DNA of 64,000 nt from the NCBI GenBank assembly GCA_963777285.1, contig CAVZPR010000001.1, positions 1,116,001 to 1,180,000 on the forward strand, given 5' to 3'. Position numbers and translations under genes: made by a program. Every line of letters starts with the position of its first letter. Within the stretch, counting starts at the first letter, position 1. Shown here in pieces: positions 45,236 to 55,351 of this stretch. The notes below the pieces were generated by a model. It searched no databases, was not told where the DNA came from, and saw only the letters and a list, made by a program, of their open reading frames with translations. Source of the stretch: JAFARE01 sp963777285. Lineage in GTDB: Bacteria; Chloroflexota; Dormibacteria; Aeolococcales; Aeolococcaceae.

Positions 45236-45647
45236 TCTCCGGTCCGCAGAAACTGCTGCCACTACTGCCGCCCCATCGCTATGGCCTGCCCCCGGCCCTC
45301 TCCTGTCACTGATTTGCCTGCGGGGCCGAAGTATTGCACACAGTTCCAGGGGGTACAACGCCAAGCACGTCCCGAAAAGCGGTGGCCGGGTATGCTTCAA
45401 GTGCGGCCAATAGCGTGCATGCCTCGGCCGCTGGCTTCGCGCGGATGCGTGGCTCTACGGGGGGAACTAGACCTCTCCCAAGCCAGCATTCCCGAGATGT
45501 ACCCAGGCTAGCCGGGCTACCTCATGAAGGTGGCGCGCTCCGACCTGCGTAGGACAGATGTCTTGGCTTCAGACCACGTTGCCGGGCGTCGACGCGCTCC
45601 CCTACCGCCCCGCCGTAGTGCGCCTCGGCCACCGCCTGCGAAACTGT
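45236..45647 (-). other. Intergenic stretch, no gene seen
   Basis: 412 bases between the membrane protein start and the mreB stop. The only hint of coding is a plus-strand phrase CVALRGELDLSQA near 45450-45490 that recalls STAS-domain proteins but ends at once; no intact gene. Confidence 0.4.
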
Positions 45648-45666
45648 TCACCTGATGTACATGAAG
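45648..45666. repeat. Direct repeat, right copy (3' end of mreB)
   Basis: Second copy of the 19-base repeat at 43790-43808. Here it covers the stop codon and last five codons of the mreB-like gene. Confidence 0.75.
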
Positions 45667-46646
45667 TTGCGTTTCAGCACGTCGAGGTTGTCCGAAGCAT
45701 GACCCGTCCCACGCACAGCATTGAGGAGCGGCTCGCCGTCACGGTGCATGGGCACGCCACAGGCTGACGCGAAACTGACATCGATCCCCTCGAGGAGCGC
45801 ACCACCCCCCGTCAGCAGTGCACCCGTCTGACGCACGTCTGCGCTCAGCGGCTCCGGCGCCTCGGCCAGCACCTGGTCGATGGCCGAGATGATCGGCCGC
45901 GTGTGGGCGTCGATGCACGCTGTCAGCTCGGTCGACGTGATCGTCACGCTGCGCTCTGCATCGGGCGACATACCCTGCACCTCGAGCGTGCGTTCCTCGT
46001 GCGCCCCCACGCGCGCCAGCGATCCAGCAATCTCCTCGACCACCGGCGCCGCCAGCGTCACGCCGTGTTCCTTCGCGACGTGCTCGGCGATCGACGCCGC
46101 GAATCGCTGTCCGCCGTGGCCGGTGAGGCAGCGCCCGGCGATGGTGCCCTCGAGCGCGAGCATCGCCACCTCGGTCTTGCCGGCACCGATGTCGATCACC
46201 AGGTGGGCTGCAGCGCCGCCCAGGCGCACCCCCGCACCGAGGGCCGCGGCGATGGGCGCGTCGAGGAGATAGACGGTGCGCGCCCCGGCGATCATCGCCG
46301 CTTCCAGCAGCGTGCGCCGCTGGTCGCCGGGCAAAGCCGACATGACCGCGATGACCACGTCCGGTTTGAAGATGCGCTGCCTGCCGACCGCCCGGGTCAC
46401 GATGTGCTGGATCAGGCTGCGCGTGGCGACGGGATCCACGACCGCGCCGCCCTGCAGCGGACGGTACACGCGATACGCGGCGTCGCCGGCGGCGGCCTCG
46501 ACCGCCGCGGCACCGATCAGGCTGGCGGCCACGTCACCCTGGCGCAGCGCGATCACCGCCGGTTCGCTGCTGAGCACGCCCTCACCCTTGACCATCATGC
46601 GCAGCGATGCTGTGCCCAGGTCGATCCCCACCTTCTTGCCAAGCAT
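45648..46646 (-). CDS. mreB: MreB/Mbl-type actin-like cytoskeletal protein
   Basis: A rod-shape-determining actin homologue that guides wall synthesis. The 332-residue protein has the phosphate-1 loop VGIDLGTASLRM, VVDPVATRSLIQHIV, the MreB segment VYLLDAPIAAALGAG, the phosphate-2 motif VIDIGAGKTEVAML and the adenosine motif LLTGGGALLEG. It is shorter and more divergent than E. coli MreB and may be a paralogue; no mreC or mreD follows. It lies 20 bases after murA on the same strand, a wall-synthesis pairing also seen in Gram-positive genomes. Confidence 0.87.
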   Translation of the reverse strand: MLGKKVGIDLGTASLRMMVKGEGVLSSEPAVIALRQGDVAASLIGAAAVEAAAGDAAYRVYRPLQGGAVVDPVATRSLIQHIVTRAVGRQRIFKPDVVIAVMSALPGDQRRTLLEAAMIAGARTVYLLDAPIAAALGAGVRLGGAAAHLVIDIGAGKTEVAMLALEGTIAGRCLTGHGGQRFAASIAEHVAKEHGVTLAAPVVEEIAGSLARVGAHEERTLEVQGMSPDAERSVTITSTELTACIDAHTRPIISAIDQVLAEAPEPLSADVRQTGALLTGGGALLEGIDVSFASACGVPMHRDGEPLLNAVRGTGHASDNLDVLKRNFMYIR

Positions 46647-46666
46647 GTCTAAAACCCGGCTGGACC

Positions 46667-47971
46667 CTAGTCGCCTATCACGCCCGTGAGGTCGCGCACC
46701 TCGCTGCCGGGCTCATCGCTCGCAACCCTTGTGCACGCCGCGCCGAGGCCTCGCAGCTTCACGTCCATGTCCTCGTAGCCGCGGTCCAGGTGATAGACAT
46801 GCGCGAGCTCCGAGACACCGTCAGCACAGAGCGCGGCGATGACCAGGGCGGCGCCGCTGCGGATGTCGGGGATGGCGACGCGGGCGCCGTGCAGTCGCGC
46901 TGGACCGGCGATCACCGCGCTGCGGCCTTCGACGGTGATCACGGCACCCATCTTGCGCAGCTCCGGCACGTGACGGAAGCGGTTCTCGTACATCGCCTCG
47001 CTGATGACGCTCGTGCCCAGTGCCTGCGTCATCAGCGCTCCGAACTGTGGCTGCAGGTCCGTGGCAAAGCCCGGATGCGGCCACGTGGTGACGTCGACCG
47101 AACGCAGGTGGCCGCCCTGCACGCGGACCTCGCTGCCTCCTTCGGCCACGCCACAGCCGGCAGCACGCAGCTTGTTGCTCAGCCAGCGCACCTCGGTGGG
47201 GCGCATCTCCTCGACGACCACGTCGCCGCCCGTCGCAGCCGCCGCGATCATGTACGTGCCCGCTTCGATGTAGTCGGTGGTGACGATGTGGTCGGTGCCG
47301 TGCAGCAGCTTTCCCGAACCCTCGACCACGATCAGCTCAGTGCCCACGCCGGATATGTGCGCGCCCATGCCCACAAGGCAGCGTGCCAGGTCGTACACGT
47401 GCGGCTCGCGCGCGGCGTTGCTGATGACGGTGATGCCCTCAGCGAGGACCGCCGCCATCATCAGGTTCTCCGTGCCCGTCACCGTGGGCATGTCCAGGTC
47501 GATGCGCGCACCGTGCAGGCGCCGCGCGCGAGCCACGAAGCTGTCGGCTCTCTCCTCGACGTCGACGCCCATGAGGCGAAGACCTTCGAGGTGCTGCTCC
47601 ACGCGCCGCATCCCGATGTCGTCGCCACCGGGTTTGGCGATCGCCGCCTCGCCGGCGCGCGCCACCAGCGCGCCGAGCAGCAGGAACGAGCCGCGCATGC
47701 GGCCGGTGAGCTCGGGACCGACGCGCGCCGGGCCCACGGTCTGAGCCCGCAGCCGCCACCGATGCGGCTCGCACTGCTCCACCTGGACGCCGACGTGCTC
47801 CAGCATGCGCGCCATCGAGTCGATGTCCTCGATGCGGGGAACATTGCGCAGCTCGACGGCTTCGTCGGTCAGCAGCGACGCGGCCATCACCGGCAGCGTC
47901 GCGTTCTTGCTGCCCGAGATGGGCACCCGGCCCTCGAGCCGCCGGCCGCCCTCGATGCGCAGGAGTTCCAT
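46667..47971 (-). CDS. murA: UDP-N-acetylglucosamine 1-carboxyvinyltransferase MurA (Asp-type active site)
   Basis: Adds enolpyruvate to UDP-GlcNAc, the first committed step of peptidoglycan synthesis. The 434-residue protein has GSKNATLPVMAASLLTDE (Lys22, Asn23), RGSFLLLGALVARAGEA and VTGTENLMMAAVLAEG. The catalytic loop, PGGC in fosfomycin-sensitive enzymes, reads PGGDDIG (114-120), so the attacking Cys is replaced by Asp117, as in Mycobacterium tuberculosis. Intrinsic fosfomycin resistance is expected. It diverges from the alpha/beta hydrolase gene across 49 bases. Confidence 0.95.
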   Translation of the reverse strand: MELLRIEGGRRLEGRVPISGSKNATLPVMAASLLTDEAVELRNVPRIEDIDSMARMLEHVGVQVEQCEPHRWRLRAQTVGPARVGPELTGRMRGSFLLLGALVARAGEAAIAKPGGDDIGMRRVEQHLEGLRLMGVDVEERADSFVARARRLHGARIDLDMPTVTGTENLMMAAVLAEGITVISNAAREPHVYDLARCLVGMGAHISGVGTELIVVEGSGKLLHGTDHIVTTDYIEAGTYMIAAAATGGDVVVEEMRPTEVRWLSNKLRAAGCGVAEGGSEVRVQGGHLRSVDVTTWPHPGFATDLQPQFGALMTQALGTSVISEAMYENRFRHVPELRKMGAVITVEGRSAVIAGPARLHGARVAIPDIRSGAALVIAALCADGVSELAHVYHLDRGYEDMDVKLRGLGAACTRVASDEPGSEVRDLTGVIGD

Positions 47972-48020
47972 CGCGCCGCTAACGTACCCGGACCTGGCCC
48001 GGTTTCGGAGGATTCAGCCC

Positions 48021-48828
48021 ATGCCCAGCCTCGTCGCCAACGGCGCCAGGTTCGAGTACCTGCGCGAGGGCGCGGGTGAGCCCGTCCTGCTCCTCCACGG
48101 CTACCTGTTCGGCGCCGCCTGGTGGCGGCCGCAGATCGACGCTCTGAAGGACGCGTTCGACGTCATCGCTGTGGACCTCCGCGGCCAGATGGGGTCCCAG
48201 ACCACGCACGACGACGCCGCGTACGACCTCTGGAGCCAGGCGGAAGACGTCCACGAGCTGGCGACGCAGCTGGGCGCTCTCCCGGCGCACGTCGTCGGCC
48301 TCTCCATGGGCGGCATGATCGGGATGCGCCTGGCGCTGCGCCACCCCGACGCGGTGCGTTCGCTGGTGCTCATGGACACGAGCGCCGCCCCCGAGGAGCC
48401 GGAGAAGGCGGAGCGGTATGCGGCGATGCGCGACGTCGTTTCCGCCGGCCACCTCGAGGGAGTCCTGCCGGCGCTGCCGCCGATCTTCTTCACCGACGCG
48501 TACATCGCCGCCAACCCCGGCGCAGTCCAGGCTTGGCTGGACGCGCCTCCGGGCCGCGGATCCCGAGGGCATGGTCCGCGCCGGGAAGGCGGTGGACGAG
48601 CGGGACGACATCACCGGCCGCCTGGGCGAGATCGCCGTCCCCACCATGGTGATCCACGGCACCGACGACGTGCCCATTCCCATGGCCCGCGCCGAGGCGC
48701 TCGCCGCGGGGATCGCCGGAGCGGAGCTGCGCACCGTCTCGGGCGGCCACCAGTCGAACGTGGATACGCCCCGCCAGACGAGCGACCTGATCCGTGAGTT
48801 CCTGCTCGGCCTGAGCCGCCCCGGCTGA
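48021..48828 (+). CDS. Alpha/beta hydrolase, frameshifted in the lid region
   Basis: Start ATG at 48021 with GGAGG nine bases upstream. The first frame shows VLLLHGYLFGAAWWRPQID, VIAVDLRGQMGS and the nucleophile elbow VVGLSMGGMIG. After GAVQAWLD it turns into Arg/Gly-rich nonsense, while another frame continues RLRAADPEGMVRAGKAVDERDD and then VPTMVIHGTDDVPIP (catalytic Asp) and VSGGHQSNVDTP (catalytic His) to the stop at 48828. One extra base near 48541-48545 explains the break. Restored length is about 268 residues. Confidence 0.85.
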
Positions 48829-48847
48829 ATCGATCAAACTAGGCGGG

Positions 48848-49924
48848 ATGGCAACAGCGACCGCGGCACCGGCTCGGAGCCTGGAGAGCCTCCTCGGCGA
48901 CGAGGCGCAGGATCTCCTCGAACACCGCTGCACCACGGTGCCCAAGGAGATGCTCAACCTCCCCGGCCCGGACTTCGTCGACCGCGTCTGGGCCCAGAGC
49001 GACCGGCCGGTGCGGGTGCTGCGGAACCTCCAGGCCATCTACGGGCATGGCCGCCTGGCGGGCACCGGCTACGTGTCGATCCTCCCCGTCGACCAGGGCA
49101 TCGAGCACTCGGCGGGCGCCTCGTTCGCCCCCAATCCGGAGTACTTCGACGGGGCCAAGCTGGTGGAGCTGGCGATCAACGGCGGCTGCAACGCCATGGC
49201 GTCGACCTTCGGCGTGCTCGGCTCGGTGGCGCGCAAGTACGCACACCGCATCCCGTTCATCCTCAAGATCAACCACAACGAGCTGCTCACGTATCCGAAC
49301 AAGTTCGACCAGATCATCTTCGGGACGGTGAAAGAGGCGTGGAACCTGGGGGCCGTCGCCGTCGGTGCAACGGTGTACTTCGGGTCGGAAGAAGCCGACC
49401 GCCAGTTGCAGGAGGTGGCCGTCGCCTTCGCGCGCGCCCATGAGCTGGGCATGGCGACGGTGCTGTGGTGCTACTTGCGCAACAGCGCCTTCAAGAAGGA
49501 TGGGGTCGACTACGCGCTGGCCGCCGACCTCACCGGGCAGGCGAATCACCTCGGCGTCACGATCGAGGCCGACATCATCAAGCAGAAGCTGCCCACCACC
49601 AACGGAGGCTTCACCGCGCTCAACTTCGGCAAGACCGCCGACGCGGTGTACAGCAAGCTGACCACGGACCATCCCATCGACCTCACGCGGTACCAGGTGG
49701 TGAACTGCTACATGGGCCGCGCCGGCTTGATCAACTCCGGGGGTGAGTCGAAGGGCCAGGGCGACCTCGCCGAGGCGGTGCGCACCGCGGTGATCAACAA
49801 GCGCGCCGGCGGCACCGGACTGATCAGCGGGCGCAAGGCCTTCCAGAGGCCGATGGCCGAGGGCGTGCAGCTGCTCAACGCGATCCAGGACGTGTACCTC
49901 GACGACTCCGTGACCGTCGCCTAG
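48848..49924 (+). CDS. Class I fructose-bisphosphate aldolase (FbaB/DhnA family)
   Basis: Interconverts fructose-1,6-bisphosphate with triose phosphates by a Schiff-base mechanism. The 358-residue product belongs to the DhnA-type class I group: ILPVDQGIEHSAG near residue 80, FILKINHNELLTYPNKFDQ, EADIIKQKLP and NSGGESKGQGD. No class II metal site. It shares a CTAG with the convergent gene: the stop codons of both overlap in those four bases. Confidence 0.92.
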   Translation: MATATAAPARSLESLLGDEAQDLLEHRCTTVPKEMLNLPGPDFVDRVWAQSDRPVRVLRNLQAIYGHGRLAGTGYVSILPVDQGIEHSAGASFAPNPEYFDGAKLVELAINGGCNAMASTFGVLGSVARKYAHRIPFILKINHNELLTYPNKFDQIIFGTVKEAWNLGAVAVGATVYFGSEEADRQLQEVAVAFARAHELGMATVLWCYLRNSAFKKDGVDYALAADLTGQANHLGVTIEADIIKQKLPTTNGGFTALNFGKTADAVYSKLTTDHPIDLTRYQVVNCYMGRAGLINSGGESKGQGDLAEAVRTAVINKRAGGTGLISGRKAFQRPMAEGVQLLNAIQDVYLDDSVTVA

Positions 49925-51213
49925 GAGGACGCGGGCCGCACCACCCCGACGAACACGCCGCAGGAGTGCAGCGGCGTCGCGGTTGAGGGTGTGGCCAGGC
50001 TGACCACCGCGAGGGGGTCGTTGCCGGGCAGCCCTCCGGCGGGACACGAGCCGCCGCTGGTGTCTGTCGTGCCGACGAGCGTGGATGCGTCGAGCCAGCC
50101 CTCCGGGGCGAAGCTGTCGGGCAGGCGCGTGACCGTGCCGCTGCGGCTGAGCACCTCCGCGCGTGTCACCTGTTTGCCATCCGCCGTGTACAGCACCACC
50201 TGCATCGCCACCGACATTGCGTCCGGGGCCAGCCGCACCCATCCGGCGTACTGGGCGGTGCAGCCACCGCAGGCGATCACCCCCGGGGAGATGGCGTAGC
50301 CGGCGCCGGCGGACGGGCCGGAGACGCGATACGAACCGGTCCCGCTGCTCGGGTACGGTGGCGCGCACACCACGGTGCCATCGGAAAGCGGAACGTCGGC
50401 GGCCTGGCAGGCCGCTGGTCCGAGCGACGTACCTGGAGTGAAGTCGGAGGCTAGCTGCACCGCATGGCCGAATGGACCCGAGTTGTACCCGGGGACGCCG
50501 TCCTGCGTGCCCACGGCCGCGTCCGTCAGCTCGACTGGGCCGGCCGCATCCCAGGCGAACAGGCGCAGCTCGTGGTTCCCGGAGAAGGTGAACGGCGTCG
50601 CCTGAAAGGTGTTCGAGTTCCCCGGCAGCTCCTGCCAGTACTTCGCCTGCACCTGGTTCGAGCGCAAGCCGCACGGACCCGGACATCCCGTCTGCGGCTG
50701 CGCGAACGTCAGCACCAGGGCTTCCATCTGTGAACCGTCCGGGCTCACCACGAACGACAGCTCCTGCTGCGCCGACGCGGTGCCCTGCAACTGGACGAAC
50801 CAGTCGGGCACCCGCTGCGGCGACGTCGCAGAGTCAGGCGCCAGCCGCCAGAAGCCGCCCATGCGATCCGCGTAGTACGCGGCGCCGTCCGCGGCGACCG
50901 CGGGGAGCTGCATCACCGCGACTGCGTTGCCGACATCGGGCGCGAGCGGTGCGGCGAAGTTGATGACGCCGTGCCGGCCGCCCGTGGGGTCGAGGATGCT
51001 CAGCACGTCATCTGCCGGAGCGGCGCCGCCGTTGGACGCGCCGCTGAGCAGCACGGCGAACTCGAGGGGGTGCGGCGGCGCCGGCGTGGGCGTGGGCAGC
51101 GGCGTTGCCGTTCGTGTGACCGCCGTCGGCGACGCCGGTCCCCCGGCAACGCTGCAGGCCGCGAGCAGCGGCAGCACGGCGATGCCGGCCGCGTGTCGAC
51201 GTCTCAGTGCCAC
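49921..51213 (-). CDS. Lipoprotein of unknown function
   Basis: A 430-residue exported lipoprotein. The GTG at 51213 gives the signal VALRRRHAAGIAVLPLLAAC with a good lipobox (LLAAC). A Thr/Pro linker (TATPLPTPTPAPPHP) precedes a globular domain with repeated strands, such as FAVLLSGASNGGAAPADDVL and WRLAPDSATSPQRVP, that looks like a propeller built from Asp/Gly turns. Cysteine pairs TGCPGPCGL and CGGCTAQ are present. No family recognised. Confidence 0.75.
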   Translation of the reverse strand: MALRRRHAAGIAVLPLLAACSVAGGPASPTAVTRTATPLPTPTPAPPHPLEFAVLLSGASNGGAAPADDVLSILDPTGGRHGVINFAAPLAPDVGNAVAVMQLPAVAADGAAYYADRMGGFWRLAPDSATSPQRVPDWFVQLQGTASAQQELSFVVSPDGSQMEALVLTFAQPQTGCPGPCGLRSNQVQAKYWQELPGNSNTFQATPFTFSGNHELRLFAWDAAGPVELTDAAVGTQDGVPGYNSGPFGHAVQLASDFTPGTSLGPAACQAADVPLSDGTVVCAPPYPSSGTGSYRVSGPSAGAGYAISPGVIACGGCTAQYAGWVRLAPDAMSVAMQVVLYTADGKQVTRAEVLSRSGTVTRLPDSFAPEGWLDASTLVGTTDTSGGSCPAGGLPGNDPLAVVSLATPSTATPLHSCGVFVGVVRPASS

Positions 51214-51261
51214 GGTGCGAACTCCCTCCGTGTCGCCCGGCGGCGACATGCTAGCAGCGCT

Positions 51262-52263
51262 TCAGCGGGGGTGCAGCAGCCCCGCCAGCGCGTCGAGCTG
51301 ATCGCCGGTGCCCATGGCGACCACGATGTCACTTTCCTTCAGCGGCTGCTCGTCGCGCGGCCCCACGCTGATGCCGCCACCCTTGGACTGCACCGCCAGC
51401 AGCGTCGCGCCGGAGCGCCGCAGCGCGCCTGCGGTGATGCCGCCCGCCGCGCCCTCGGGCACCACCAATTCTTCGATCGACATGTGCGTCCCCGGCGCGC
51501 TCACGAGGTCGAGCACGTCGACCACGGCGGGCTGCATCGCCAGCGCCGCCATGCGCGACCCGCTCGCCGTGTAGGGGCTGACCACGCGGTTGGCGCCGGC
51601 GCGCTGCAGCTTGGGCACGGAGTCCGGATACGAGCTGCGCGCCACGATGAACAGCCCCGGACTGAGCGAACGCGCGGTGAGCACGATGTACACGTTGCGC
51701 TCGTCGCTGTCGACGGCGCTCACCAGCGCGCGCGCCCTGGTGATGCCGGCGCGCTCGAGCACGTCGTCATTGGCCGCATCGCCCTCCACGTGAGGCTCGT
51801 GCTCACGCTGCACGTCGGCGAGCGGCACCTGGTTCATCTCGATGACGACGTACGGCACGCGCCGCTCGCGCAGCTCCATGGCCACGCGCTTGCCGGTGCG
51901 CCCGTACCCGCACACGATCACGTGGTCCCGCAGCGCCTCGATGCGCGTCTCCATCCTGCGATACCTCCGATACTGCTGCCAGCGATTACCCGAGAGCACC
52001 TCGACGATCACCCCGAAGAGGTAGAGAAAGGTGGCCACGCCGAGGATGACCAGGGTGATCGTGAACACCTCTCCGGCGGCGTCGAGCGGATGCACGGCCA
52101 GGCCGACCGTGGTGATGGTGGTCACCGTCATGAACAGGGCGTCCAGCATCGAGAAGTGCTCGATCGCCGAGTAGCCGACGACGCCGTAGAGCACGATCGC
52201 CAGAAAGGCGAGCATGACCGCTCCCATGCGACGCAGCGGGTTGCGCGGCCGGCGGCCCGTCAC
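51262..52263 (-). CDS. TrkA-type ion channel protein with RCK domain
   Basis: A 333-residue potassium-channel-like protein: two membrane helices with a pore loop, then a cytosolic RCK (TrkA_N) domain with VIVCGYGRTGKRVA and a TrkA_C domain. The GTG at 52263 is chosen because AGGAGG stands six bases upstream. The selectivity filter, TVGYG in potassium channels, reads TVGLAV (Thr52-Val57), losing the Tyr and the second Gly, so selectivity may differ. c-di-AMP commonly binds RCK_C domains, and the c-di-AMP synthase cdaA is in this window. Confidence 0.88.
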   Translation of the reverse strand: MTGRRPRNPLRRMGAVMLAFLAIVLYGVVGYSAIEHFSMLDALFMTVTTITTVGLAVHPLDAAGEVFTITLVILGVATFLYLFGVIVEVLSGNRWQQYRRYRRMETRIEALRDHVIVCGYGRTGKRVAMELRERRVPYVVIEMNQVPLADVQREHEPHVEGDAANDDVLERAGITRARALVSAVDSDERNVYIVLTARSLSPGLFIVARSSYPDSVPKLQRAGANRVVSPYTASGSRMAALAMQPAVVDVLDLVSAPGTHMSIEELVVPEGAAGGITAGALRRSGATLLAVQSKGGGISVGPRDEQPLKESDIVVAMGTGDQLDALAGLLHPR

Positions 52264-52286
52264 CCCCGTCCTCCTGCGTGGCGCCG

Positions 52287-52659
52287 CTACGGTCGCTGCG
52301 GGCGCACGGCGATCGTGACACGCGAGACCGCGCAGGCTCGTCCCGCGTCGTCGCTCATGTCGACGTCCCACAGCCACGTGGTCCGTCCGCGGTGACGCGG
52401 CCGGGCCACCGCGTGGATGGTGCCGTCGAGCATGGGGCGCAAGAACGACGTGTGGTTGGACATGCCGACGGCGAGGTTCCCCTGCTCCTGCACGCCCAGG
52501 TGCGTCCCCACGGACGCGAGCGTCTCTGCGATCGACGCCAGCACACCGCCGTGCACCAGGCCGTACGGCTGGCGCAGCTTGTCGCTGATCGGCAGCTGCG
52601 CGGTCATCTCGTCCGGCGACGCGCTGAGCACCTCCAGGCCGATCAGGCCGTTGAAGTCG

Positions 52660-52670
<11 letters not shown>
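52287..52670 (-). CDS. PaaI-type hotdog-fold thioesterase
   Basis: A 127-residue acyl-CoA thioesterase. The family motif is PYGLVHGGVLASIAETLASVGT and the C-terminal HAVARPRHRGRTTWLWDVDM is typical. GTG start overlapping the acyl-CoA dehydrogenase stop by 11 bases. As the last member of a phosphotransferase-dehydrogenase-thioesterase set it probably hydrolyses the CoA ester made there. Confidence 0.88.
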
Positions 52671-53862
<1,192 letters not shown>

Positions 53863-53864
53863 GA

Positions 53865-54917
53865 TCAGGCGCCCCGCGACGGGGTGAACTGCGCCAGCGC
53901 ATCCAGCGCGCCGTCCACCAGCAGCGGCACCATCTCGCCCATCGTGTCGAAGCCCTCCCCCACCGTCATGCCCATCAGAAAGCGCGCGTGGATGCCCTGC
54001 AGCACGATCGCCAGCTTGTACATGCCCAGCGCGGTGTACCACGGCAGCGACGAGAGGTCGCGCTCGCTGCGCGCCGCGTATCGCTGCACCAGATGGTCGC
54101 GCGTGTAGAAGCCGGGCGCTGTGGTGACCGCTCCGCGATGCAGCCGGCGAGCCACGGGCTCGTCGTCGTTCTCCGCCCAGTACACGAGCAGCAGCCCGAG
54201 GTCGCAGAGGGGATCGCCCACCGTCGACATCTCCCAGTCGAGCACGGCGACGATGCGCGACGGATCTGCCGGCGCGTACATGAGATTGTCGAGCCGGTAG
54301 TCGCCGTGGGTTATGCCGGGCGCCGATTGCGTCGGGCAGGCTGTGTCGAGACGTGCGCGCAGCTCCGCCATGGCGGCCAGGTCCTGCGTCTTGGACGCCT
54401 CCCACTGCATCCACCAGCGCCGCACCTGTCGGGTGAGGAATCCGTCGGGATGGCCGAAATCCTCGAGCCCTACGGCGCCGGGCTGGATGGCGTGCAGGGC
54501 GGTGAGCGTGTCCACCAGAGATGCCGACATCGCTGCGCGCGTGGTCGGGGTGTCGGGAAACGCAGCGGGCATCTGGTCGCGCACCACGTGGCCGTCCACC
54601 CAGTCCATGACGTAAAACCGCGCGCCGATGACGCTCGAGTCCTCGCAGAGCGCGATCACGCGCGGCACCGGGATGTCCGTGTGCTGCAGCGCCGCGAGCA
54701 CGCGGAACTCGCGCGCCATGTCATGCGCGGTCGGCAGCACGTGCGCCAGCGGCGGGCGGCGCACCACGAAGCGCCGCTCGCCGTCGTGCACCACGTAGGT
54801 GAGGTTCGACCTGCCGCCGGCGATCACCTCGGCGCTGAGCGGCCCCGCCAGACCGTCGACCAGCGGTGCAAGGTACGCACCGAGAGCGTCGAGGTCGAGC
54901 CCGGGCGGCGAGGTCAC
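53865..54917 (-). CDS. APH-type phosphotransferase (ACAD10/11 kinase-domain-like)
   Basis: A 350-residue kinase of the aminoglycoside phosphotransferase fold. The catalytic loop is THGDYRLDN (HGD at 204-206, Asn211) and the metal Asp is in VLDWEMSTVGDPLCDLG (Asp227). An N-terminal GGRSNLTYVV loop and the RRPP motif are typical of the ACAD10/11-type subgroup rather than of antibiotic kinases. It overlaps atpC by four bases (GTGA) and is followed after two bases by the acyl-CoA dehydrogenase. Confidence 0.88.
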   Translation of the reverse strand: MTSPPGLDLDALGAYLAPLVDGLAGPLSAEVIAGGRSNLTYVVHDGERRFVVRRPPLAHVLPTAHDMAREFRVLAALQHTDIPVPRVIALCEDSSVIGARFYVMDWVDGHVVRDQMPAAFPDTPTTRAAMSASLVDTLTALHAIQPGAVGLEDFGHPDGFLTRQVRRWWMQWEASKTQDLAAMAELRARLDTACPTQSAPGITHGDYRLDNLMYAPADPSRIVAVLDWEMSTVGDPLCDLGLLLVYWAENDDEPVARRLHRGAVTTAPGFYTRDHLVQRYAARSERDLSSLPWYTALGMYKLAIVLQGIHARFLMGMTVGEGFDTMGEMVPLLVDGALDALAQFTPSRGA

Positions 54918-55351
54918 TGCTGCGGTGGCGCGCCCCCGGACTGGCCGCCACGACGGCGGCGGCGGATGTCGGCGACGCGCAGACGGAACATCGCGCTCTC
55001 CAGCATCGCGGCGGCTTCGGCGTTGTCCTCGTTCTCCGCAAGCAATTCCTGGGCGCGGCGGCGCGCTTCTTCGGCGCGCGCCTCGTCGATGTCCTCGCCA
55101 CGCTCCGCGGCGTCGGCCAGGATGACCACGCGATCCGGGAGCACCTCGAGGAATCCGCCTGACACGAAGAGCCGCTCCTCGTGCCCGTCGTTGCGCACCA
55201 TGACCTCACCGGTCACCAGCGGCGTGAGCAGCGGGATGTGGCGCGGCAGCACGCCGAGCTCGCCCGCGGCACCGGGCGCGACCACGAAGTCGGCCTCCTG
55301 GCTGAGGATGCGCCCTTCTGCGGTCACCAGCTCGACGTGCAGCTTGGCCAC
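54914..55351 (-). CDS. atpC: F0F1 ATP synthase subunit epsilon
   Basis: The central-stalk epsilon subunit, 145 residues: beta sandwich KLHVELVTAEGRILSQEADFVVAPGAAGELGVLPRHIPLLT, then the C-terminal helical pair ERGEDIDEARAEEARRRAQELLAE and a Gln/Gly-rich tail. GTG start overlapping the atpD stop. Last subunit gene of the operon; the phosphotransferase gene overlaps it by four bases. Confidence 0.95.
   Translation of the reverse strand: MAKLHVELVTAEGRILSQEADFVVAPGAAGELGVLPRHIPLLTPLVTGEVMVRNDGHEERLFVSGGFLEVLPDRVVILADAAERGEDIDEARAEEARRRAQELLAENEDNAEAAAMLESAMFRLRVADIRRRRRGGQSGGAPPQQ

Noticed and set aside
45059..45511. Plus-strand frame ending VALRGELDLSQA, recalling STAS domains
   Set aside because: The match is a dozen residues with a stop right after, and most of the frame is antisense to the membrane protein gene.
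49921..49924. CTAG shared by the stop codons of the aldolase and lipoprotein genes
   Set aside because: A neat convergent overlap, but expected by chance in compact genomes and without functional meaning.
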